From NCBI GenBank assembly GCA_007118765.1, contig SKQZ01000161.1:1-6475 (forward strand): a DNA stretch of 6,475 nt, written 5' to 3'. A program made the translations under genes and the position numbers. Positions 1-5,110 of the stretch are shown one piece after another. The notes below the pieces were generated by a model, which saw nothing but the letters and a program-made list of their open reading frames with translations, searched no databases and was not told the origin of the DNA. The DNA is from Candidatus Hydrogenedentota bacterium (GTDB lineage: Bacteria > Hydrogenedentota > Hydrogenedentia > Hydrogenedentales > CAITNO01). Within the stretch, counting starts at the first letter, position 1, and each line of letters begins with the position of its first letter.

Positions 1-2756
1 AGGGCTTGTTCGGCGGTGTTGCGCAGGCGCAGCAGTTTCGGGTCGTTTGGCATGAATGCCAGGGCACGGTCGAGGAGCGATATGGCCTTCTCGGCTTCCT
101 CCCATCGGAGCAACCGGTCGGCCTGCGCCGTTACGATTTCCTTGAGGTAGTATTGGGCGTTGAGGTTATGGGGGTCTATTGCAAGGGATGACAGGAACCC
201 CTCGGCGACGCTGTCGTCCAGCATGATTCCGCTGTAATAGGCCTGCAACGCAACCATGTCCTGGCGTCGCGACTGATACCGTTGCTCAAGTTGTGCGCGG
301 GCCTCGGCGCTGATGCTGTCCGGCACGACGGCGGCAACAGGCGGGGTCATGTGCGGGAGCAGGGCTTGCAAGGCCTCGGGCACCTGACGCGCATATACCA
401 GCCGGGGCGCGATAAACTCGGCCCAGGGCCGGTCGTCGGACATGATGCGGCCCCCTTGAGCGAAGGCGTCCAGCCCTGCCTTGTCGAGCAGGTAACACGA
501 CATGACCTCAATAACGTCGCCCAGCCATGCGTCCGCCAAGGCGGCGTGCAATTCCGGGGTGGCCAGGCGTTCCTTCGCACGTGCGTAGTCCATGCGCAGC
601 GGCGCAGCGGAGCCGATAAGGAACAGGTCGGCGTTTACAAAGAACGCACAGTATTCGGGGAACACACTGATGAAGGTGCGGGTGAGATCGCGCACTATGT
701 CGGGGGCGTTGCTGTGCAGGGGGATCCATTGCGATACGATACCGCCGGGTTTCAGGCGGTTCAGGCACAGTTCATAGTATTCCTGCGTATAAAAGGTGGA
801 CACCCCTGCGAGCGCCAGGGGCATGGGCTCAAAGGTGATGACGTCATAGTGTTTGTCGGTGCGCAACAGATAATTGCGTCCGTCGTCTATATGCAGCCGC
901 ACTTTGGGGTTGTCCAGCACACCGAGGTTGTCCCGGTCGAACAGCGGCGCCGCCTCCAATACTTCGGGCGATATTTCCACGGCATCAATCACATCGAAAT
1001 CATACAGGGCAAGGGTGCCGCAGGTGATCCCCGACCCGAAACACATGAACAATACATCGGGATAGTCCCGTTCAAACAACAGGGGCAGCACCCCTTGGAG
1101 CCGGTTCATTTTGACGCCGCGCTCAATGGAGGTTGTCGCCTGTACCCGGTTGATCCACAACACACGGTCTTCGCCCGCCACGGCGGTTTCGGGTTCGGAC
1201 ACCACCACGGTACCCTCCACGCCCTCGCGATAGAACAATACACGGTGGTCCGGCGGCACATAGCCCACGTTCAGCGCCTGGCTTACATCGTCGGGCGCGG
1301 CATGCCATGCCGCCCCGTACAGCGCCAGCAACACAAGCGAGGTGGCCAGTTTGGTGCGTGTCGTGGTGACGCCGCAGCGCCAGAGCAAGGCCAGTCCCGT
1401 GCAGAGCAGCAAGAGGGATACCGTTAGGATGGCGCCGTGTGAGCCGAGCCACGGCAACAGAATAAACCCGCCCGCTATCGCCCCGCATACGCCGCCGAAG
1501 GTGTTGGCCCCATACACGCGCCCCACGCTGATGCCGGTGCGTTTGTCGGCGGCGCGGTATGCCCGGAGGATAAGGGGGAAGGCAAAGCCAAAGAGAAAGG
1601 TCATGGGGAAAAGGGTGAGAAAAGACAGGAGGAATGTGCCCCGTGACACCGCCGCCCAGTCGCCGCGCACGGCGCGACTCATTTCAATGAAACGTTCCGG
1701 CAGGGTGGCGGTCCAGATGGTCATGCCAATCACACTCACCGCCAGCAACATCAACACCGCGCCCACAATGCCGGGCCGTTTGCGGAAACGGTCCGCAGCC
1801 AGCGCGGCGCAGGCGCCGCCCGCCGAAATGCCGCACAAGAACGACGCCAGCATGGTGGTATAGGCATAGGTGGTGCCAAGAAACACAATGGCGAGCAGCC
1901 GTGTCCACACCACTTCCAGCGCCAACCCGGAGAACCCGCATACCGCCGTGGTGACGAGCAGCAGGTAGTTGAGCGACGGGCTGGCATCTGCGGTGTCGGA
2001 GGCGACGGGCGGTGCGGCGTCCGGCGGGGTGACTGCGCCGGGATGCACTTCGCGGTCGGTTGCGTCTGCGGCCCCTTCGCCGACCGGCTCGTAGATCCAC
2101 GAGGCGACCAACGCGCCCAGCCCGGCAAAGAGGTTCAGGGCAAAAGCGACGAGTGTGGCGCGGGTGTATCCCAAGGCGGCAATCAACACAAATCCCGCAA
2201 CAAAACACCCCAACACCGCGCCAAAGGTGTTGGCGGCATACAACGCGCCAATGCGCCGTCCGAGGGTGCGGTCGCTGCCGGCCACAAAGCGGGCCAACAA
2301 CGGCAATGTTGTGCCCATCAGCGTTACGGGCACACACAGGAGCACAAAGGTCAACAGCGCCCGCAGCACAATGCCGGTGGTGCGCGAAAAATCAAACATG
2401 CGCAGCAGCGCGGGCACTGCGGGTTCGAGCACAGGCAGCAGCACAATAAACACACACGCCCATACGCCGATGATGATTTCGAACAGGCCGTAACAGCGCA
2501 ACGGATATCGGGTGCGGTCCGACAACCGTCCGCCCAGCAAACTTCCCAGGCCAAGGCCGATAAAAAAGATGCTGAGCGCCGTACTGACGGCATAGGCGGT
2601 GGCGCCGAACAACAGCGCGAGTTTGCGTGTCCAAATGACCTGATAAATGAGGCCGCAGGAGCCGGACGCAAAAAAGAAGAGCAATACACAGGCCAACGCG
2701 ACAAAAAAATGACGACGTGCGCCGGTATCGGCTTCGGTATGCGCGGGCGTGTTCAT
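1..2756 (-). CDS. Fused MFS-like membrane / spermidine-synthase-like protein with C-terminal TPR region (3' end beyond window)
   Basis: The open frame runs from an ATG at 2754-2756 through the left edge with no stop, giving at least 918 residues. Residues ~15-220 and ~262-490 are strongly hydrophobic and form about a dozen membrane segments; they are two homologous halves (GLIYQVIWTR at 35-44, GLALEVVWTR at 277-286). A charged, proline-rich linker lies at ~222-261. Residues ~500-715 form a Rossmann methyltransferase-like spermidine synthase domain with the nucleotide-binding motif CFGSGITCG (572-580), VEISPE (593-598), DDGRNYL (624-630) and FEPMPLALAG (642 onward). Residues ~820-918 are helical with a TPR-like segment (EEAEKAISLLDRAL). 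This matches the NCBI 'fused MFS/spermidine synthase' family, whose substrate is not established. The aminopropyltransferase aspartate motif is replaced by E643-P-M, so genuine spermidine synthesis is doubtful. The start is supported by GGAG six nt upstream. It follows the LOG gene by 31 bp, probably in the same operon. The family call is firm; the function is unknown. Confidence 0.9.
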   Translation of the reverse strand, partial: MNTPAHTEADTGARRHFFVALACVLLFFFASGSCGLIYQVIWTRKLALLFGATAYAVSTALSIFFIGLGLGSLLGGRLSDRTRYPLRCYGLFEIIIGVWACVFIVLLPVLEPAVPALLRMFDFSRTTGIVLRALLTFVLLCVPVTLMGTTLPLLARFVAGSDRTLGRRIGALYAANTFGAVLGCFVAGFVLIAALGYTRATLVAFALNLFAGLGALVASWIYEPVGEGAADATDREVHPGAVTPPDAAPPVASDTADASPSLNYLLLVTTAVCGFSGLALEVVWTRLLAIVFLGTTYAYTTMLASFLCGISAGGACAALAADRFRKRPGIVGAVLMLLAVSVIGMTIWTATLPERFIEMSRAVRGDWAAVSRGTFLLSFLTLFPMTFLFGFAFPLILRAYRAADKRTGISVGRVYGANTFGGVCGAIAGGFILLPWLGSHGAILTVSLLLLCTGLALLWRCGVTTTRTKLATSLVLLALYGAAWHAAPDDVSQALNVGYVPPDHRVLFYREGVEGTVVVSEPETAVAGEDRVLWINRVQATTSIERGVKMNRLQGVLPLLFERDYPDVLFMCFGSGITCGTLALYDFDVIDAVEISPEVLEAAPLFDRDNLGVLDNPKVRLHIDDGRNYLLRTDKHYDVITFEPMPLALAGVSTFYTQEYYELCLNRLKPGGIVSQWIPLHSNAPDIVRDLTRTFISVFPEYCAFFVNADLFLIGSAAPLRMDYARAKERLATPELHAALADAWLGDVIEVMSCYLLDKAGLDAFAQGGRIMSDDRPWAEFIAPRLVYARQVPEALQALLPHMTPPVAAVVPDSISAEARAQLEQRYQSRRQDMVALQAYYSGIMLDDSVAEGFLSSLAIDPHNLNAQYYLKEIVTAQADRLLRWEEAEKAISLLDRALAFMPNDPKLLRLRNTAEQA

Positions 2757-2762
2757 GTGTTT

Positions 2763-2766
2763 CTCC
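2763..2766 (-). promoter_or_regulatory. Shine-Dalgarno of the fused synthase gene
   Basis: On the minus strand GGAG is followed by AAACAC and then ATG (spacer 6 nt). It lies in the 31-bp gap after the LOG-family stop codon, so the gene has its own initiation site and does not need translational coupling. Confidence 0.7.
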
Positions 2767-2787
2767 AGCCAGACGGCGCCATGAGGA

Positions 2788-3366
2788 CTAAAACCATTTT
2801 CCGTGCGGCGGGGCGGGGGTGTAGGCTTCAATAAAGGCATACGCCGCCTCCGCCGAATCACAGACATGATACAGTTCTTTGTGTGTTTCCTTGATGAAGT
2901 GCTCGGCAATAAGCGTGTCAAAGAAGGCGAACAGGTTGTCGTAAATGCCGTTTACGTTCAGGAACACACAGGGCTTGTGATGATACCAGAGTTGTTTGAG
3001 CACAAGCACTTCCATCACTTCTTCAATGGTGCCGAACCCGCCGGGCAACGCCACAAACGCATCGGCGCGCTGCGCCATGGTCTGTTTGCGCTCGCTCATG
3101 GTTTGCGTGACAATGAGTTCGTCCGCCTCCTGATAGGCCAGTTCCAGGTCCACCAGTTTCTCCGGGATAACGCCCACCACGGGGCCGCCGCCATTGTCAT
3201 GCACGGCCCGGGCGCACACGCCCATCAACCCCACACAACCGCCGCCGTAAATGAGGCCGTGTCCGTGTTCGGCAATAAGCGTGCCCAACCGGGTTGCGGC
3301 ATCGCGATACACCGGGGCCGCCGCATCACTGCTGGCCGCGTATACACAAATCATTTTGTTGTTCAC
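2788..3366 (-). CDS. LOG-family (TIGR00730-type) nucleoside 5'-monophosphate phosphoribohydrolase
   Basis: This is a Rossmann-fold protein of 192 residues, the usual length for the LOG / 'lysine decarboxylase-like' family. Members hydrolyse nucleoside 5'-monophosphates, including N6-modified AMP (cytokinin ribotides), to base plus ribose 5-phosphate in the cytosol. Numbered from the GTG at 3364-3366, it shows MICVYAASSD near the N-terminus (from residue 5), the glycine-rich YGGG at 40-43, SERKQTM at 91-97 with the family Arg/Lys (R93, K94), and the signature PGGFGTIEE at 108-116 with the conserved catalytic Glu at 116. The start was chosen because AAGGAG lies 5 nt before this GTG; a GTG one codon pair upstream (3370-3372) would overlap the Shine-Dalgarno, and the ATG at 3352-3354 is 17 nt from it. 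The GTG overlaps the stop of the upstream methyltransferase (ATGTGA), indicating translational coupling. True substrates are unknown; old annotations as lysine decarboxylase would be wrong for this family. Confidence 0.93.
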   Translation of the reverse strand: MNNKMICVYAASSDAAAPVYRDAATRLGTLIAEHGHGLIYGGGCVGLMGVCARAVHDNGGGPVVGVIPEKLVDLELAYQEADELIVTQTMSERKQTMAQRADAFVALPGGFGTIEEVMEVLVLKQLWYHHKPCVFLNVNGIYDNLFAFFDTLIAEHFIKETHKELYHVCDSAEAAYAFIEAYTPAPPHGKWF

Positions 3367-4553
3367 ATGCACTCCTTCCGGTCACGTTCAAATACGCCAA
3401 TGGATTCCACGTGCGGCGTATGGGGAAACATATCAAGCGCGGCGAGGGAAGTCAAGGCCCAGCCGCCCGCCGCCAATCCGGCCGCATCCCGCGCAAAGGT
3501 GGTGGGATTGCAGGAAACATACACAATGCGTCCCGCCTCGGCGTTTGTCAGCGCCGGCACCAGCGCCTTCGCGCCCGTACGGGGCGGATCAAGCAGAATC
3601 ACATCCCACGGTTGTCGGGCAATGGCCTTGACCATGGCACGTTCGTCACCACGGCGATATGCGCCCGGCCCTTGTTGATTCGCCGCGGCAACAGCGGCGG
3701 CGTCTTCATCAATACCGAGCACCGACGTTTGCGCCCCCTGCCCCAGACTCAGGTTGCCGTTGCCGCAGTACAGGTCCAACAGGCTGTCGGCGTTGCCGAT
3801 GCGTTTGTCCGTTTCGGCACGCAATAGGCGGTTCAACAACAAACTGGCCTGACTGAACGTGCCGTTTACAATGGGCACGCCGTCAAATTCAAACTGCGCC
3901 CGGTCGTCATCCGCCGGGGTGTTGGTCAACGGGAACACCGCCCGAACCGCCGACATCGGCTTGCGCAGCCACACCAACGTTTCGTCTGTGTCGGGGTTCA
4001 CCGTCACCTGCACATGGCCGCGTATGCCCAGCGGACGCAACTGTTCAAGGGCATCGTTCAGGCGCGGATGATTCAATGGGCAGGGCGGCAGCGAAATCAC
4101 ATCATGGGTGCGCGGCGCATAATAGCCCAATGCGGCGCCGTCGCCATGGAAGATGGCCCGGGTGCGATAGCCCAAACGCAATGACGGCGTTTCCACCAGG
4201 GCAACCGACGCCGAAAGGCCGCCGATCCGTTTGACGCTCTCCTCCACAATCCGCCGCTTCCATGTTCCCTGCTCCGGATAGGTAAACGCTCGCCATGCAC
4301 AGGCCGCCGCGCAGGCGCGTCCCGCACATTCGCCCCCGCTGTCGCGACAGGGCGCGGGCACAAGCACCTCCAACAACCGCGCCCACATGGTGTTCTTTAC
4401 GCGCCGGTACACCCGCGCCCGCACCACATCGCCCGGCAGCGCGCCCGGAACAAAACAGACCACCCCCTCAACCCGACCGACGCCGTCGCCGCCGTAGGCA
4501 ACAGCGGTGACGGACACTTCAATATCGGAACCGGATTCTTGCGGCGAAGTCAT
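3363..4553 (-). CDS. RlmD/TrmA-family RNA 5-methyluridine methyltransferase
   Basis: This 396-residue enzyme would transfer a methyl group from SAM to C5 of a uridine in rRNA or tRNA. Domains in order: a TRAM RNA-binding domain (~9-64, with AVAYGGDGVGRVEG); an iron-sulfur type cysteine region (C69, C76, C81, C85 and C158); a central domain (LGYRTRAIF, 127-135); and a C-terminal SAM-dependent methyltransferase. The latter shows FSQAS (233-237, the F-x-Q-x-N site with the last Asn replaced), LDLYCGNG (259-266), DPPR (322-325), the nucleophile C348 in SCNP (347-350) and the general base E383 in HVE. The presence of both TRAM and cysteines favours RlmD/RlmCD over TrmA, but the exact target uridine cannot be told from sequence, so no symbol is given. 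It is slightly shorter than E. coli RlmD. The ATG has GAGGA 6 nt upstream. It lies downstream of the rpmB terminator and overlaps the LOG gene. Confidence 0.93.
   Translation of the reverse strand: MTSPQESGSDIEVSVTAVAYGGDGVGRVEGVVCFVPGALPGDVVRARVYRRVKNTMWARLLEVLVPAPCRDSGGECAGRACAAACAWRAFTYPEQGTWKRRIVEESVKRIGGLSASVALVETPSLRLGYRTRAIFHGDGAALGYYAPRTHDVISLPPCPLNHPRLNDALEQLRPLGIRGHVQVTVNPDTDETLVWLRKPMSAVRAVFPLTNTPADDDRAQFEFDGVPIVNGTFSQASLLLNRLLRAETDKRIGNADSLLDLYCGNGNLSLGQGAQTSVLGIDEDAAAVAAANQQGPGAYRRGDERAMVKAIARQPWDVILLDPPRTGAKALVPALTNAEAGRIVYVSCNPTTFARDAAGLAAGGWALTSLAALDMFPHTPHVESIGVFERDRKECM
3372..3377 (-). promoter_or_regulatory. Shine-Dalgarno deciding the LOG gene start
   Basis: The minus strand reads AAGGAG, inside the last codons of the upstream methyltransferase gene. 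Five nt separate it from the GTG at 3364-3366. The same site is too close to the GTG at 3370-3372 and 17 nt from the ATG at 3352-3354, so it favours the middle start. Translation of the two genes is likely coupled. Confidence 0.65.
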
Positions 4554-4559
4554 GGGACA

Positions 4560-4564
4560 TCCTC
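4560..4564 (-). promoter_or_regulatory. Shine-Dalgarno of the RNA methyltransferase gene
   Basis: The minus strand reads GAGGA, then TGTCCC, then ATG (spacer 6 nt). Its first base directly follows the last base of the U-tract of the rpmB terminator, so any transcript that initiates after the hairpin or reads through it keeps the site, with the hairpin just upstream. Confidence 0.7.
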
Positions 4565-4604
4565 AAACAAAACGTCCCGCTCCGGCCAAAACCGAAACGG
4601 GACG
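4565..4604 (-). terminator. Rho-independent terminator after rpmB
   Basis: On the minus strand a perfect 7-bp stem CGTCCCG/CGGGACG extends inward through TTTCGG/CCGGAG (with two G-U pairs) to about 13 bp, closing a TTTTGG loop; TTTTGTTT follows at once. It starts 18 nt after the rpmB stop codon. The plus strand has no matching T-tract, so it should act on leftward transcription only. It probably limits read-through from rpmB into the methyltransferase operon. Confidence 0.85.
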
Positions 4605-4622
4605 CATCATTGTCGCTTGAAA

Positions 4623-4895
4623 TTATTTGCCTTCGCTGGCTTTCCAGGCAGCGTGACTGCCACGCGGCGCTTTGACAAATTTGCCCGCCTTCAGATAGCG
4701 CGCACAAACTTTTACCCGGCGTATGCGCCCGTTTTCATCCCGGACACGCACCGTTTGCAGGTTCGGCTTCCACCGCCGCTTCGATATGCCCGTGACGTTT
4801 TGCCCGATGCCGCCTTCACGTTTCGCTTTACCACGACGCACGACTCGGTTGCCGACGCGCGGACGCTTGCCGCTATATTCACATACTCTGGCCAT
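4623..4895 (-). CDS. rpmB: 50S ribosomal protein L28
   Basis: This 90-residue protein is a structural component of the large ribosomal subunit, bound to 23S rRNA. It begins MARVCEYSGKRP, the expected L28 N-terminus, followed by NRVVRRGKAKREGGIG, then the core signature KRRWKPNLQTVRV, and a basic C-terminus (KVCARYLKAGKFVKAP). It is strongly basic throughout. The zinc-type CxxC pairs are absent; only C5 and one further Cys (in KVCARYL) remain, so this is a zinc-independent form. The ATG at 4893-4895 was chosen over an upstream in-frame ATG at 4926-4928 because it matches the family N-terminus and has GAGGAG 6 nt upstream. It is preceded by its own promoter and leader hairpin and followed by an intrinsic terminator, so it can be transcribed alone. 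Confidence 0.97.
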   Translation of the reverse strand: MARVCEYSGKRPRVGNRVVRRGKAKREGGIGQNVTGISKRRWKPNLQTVRVRDENGRIRRVKVCARYLKAGKFVKAPRGSHAAWKASEGK

Positions 4896-4901
4896 GATTC
4901 G

Positions 4902-4907
4902 CTCCTC
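4902..4907 (-). promoter_or_regulatory. Shine-Dalgarno of rpmB
   Basis: The minus strand reads GAGGAG, then CGAATC, then the ATG at 4893-4895 (spacer 6 nt). This strong site fixes the rpmB start and argues against the upstream in-frame ATG. Confidence 0.8.
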
Positions 4908-4922
4908 TGTTACTATGATGAC

Positions 4923-4943
4923 GCGCATCGTGAACCGATGCGC
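4923..4943 (-). promoter_or_regulatory. Hairpin in the rpmB 5' leader
   Basis: A perfect 8-bp inverted repeat (GCGCATCG / CGATGCGC) encloses a 5-nt loop GTTCA. It falls in the predicted leader transcript, about 27 nt before the rpmB ATG and 15 nt before its Shine-Dalgarno. No U-tract follows, so it is not an intrinsic terminator. It could stabilise the mRNA, or be part of an L28-binding autoregulatory leader, or a protein-binding palindrome in DNA; the sequence alone does not decide. Confidence 0.6.
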
Positions 4944-4968
4944 AAGTGTTGTGTGGAAAGGAACGCAG

Positions 4969-4997
4969 ACTATACCATATTATGCACTCAAACGCAA
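4969..4997 (-). promoter_or_regulatory. Sigma-70-type promoter of rpmB (extended -10)
   Basis: On the minus strand the -10 box TATAGT (4969-4974, five of six consensus bases) is preceded by TGG (4975-4977), the TGn of an extended -10. A weak -35, TTGCGT (4992-4997, three of six), lies 17 nt upstream. Transcription would start near 4962 and give a leader of about 65 nt before rpmB. The extended -10 compensates for the poor -35. It lies in the gap between hsdM and rpmB and is oriented toward rpmB. Confidence 0.65.
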
Positions 4998-5110
4998 CTT
5001 TTTCCCGCGCGTTGTTGGTGAACGATGGGCGGGTTACGCTGTCACCGGCTGTATGGTTGTTTATGACAGGCTTTCGGCAATGAAACCAATCGGCCACCAA
5101 GTTGACTTGA

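Larger units (their letters stand above)
4896..5110. other. Intergenic gap between hsdM and rpmB
   Basis: This stretch of about 215 bp contains the rpmB promoter, leader hairpin and Shine-Dalgarno in its rpmB-proximal half (4896-4997). The hsdM-proximal half (about 5000-5110) shows no convincing gene, tRNA fragment, hsdS start or U-tract terminator. A 6-bp inverted repeat CTGTCA/TGACAG with a 19-nt spacer (5039-5069) is present but is weak. The segment may hold the junction between core genes and the restriction-modification locus. Confidence 0.6.

Noticed and set aside
282..1427. Long plus-strand open frame of 381 codons
   Set aside because: It is antisense to the synthase domain of the fused protein, gives a compositionally odd product rich in Gly, His, Gln and Arg with no recognisable domain, and the minus frame there carries clear family motifs.
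2043..2834. Plus-strand open frame of 263 codons
   Set aside because: It is antisense to the N-terminal membrane half of the fused protein, has low-complexity Gln/Arg/His-rich content, and no family motif. It is a by-product of GC-rich codon use on the other strand.
2803..3678. Plus-strand open frame of 291 codons across the LOG and methyltransferase genes
   Set aside because: It spans the antisense of two well-supported genes and shows no recognisable domain.
4650..4690. Possible internal promoter in rpmB (TTGTCA as -35) for the downstream operon
   Set aside because: At 17 nt spacing the -10 position reads CACGCT, which matches the consensus at only two bases.
5039..5069. Inverted repeat CTGTCA/TGACAG with a 19-nt spacer, possible operator
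   Set aside because: Six-base arms with a long spacer are readily expected by chance in a gap of this size, and it is not placed at a recognised promoter element.
4879..5100. Minus-strand frame of 73 codons between hsdM and rpmB, considered as a remnant hsdS or small gene
   Set aside because: It overlaps the rpmB promoter, leader and start, has no Shine-Dalgarno that I can see, and no resemblance to HsdS target-recognition domains.
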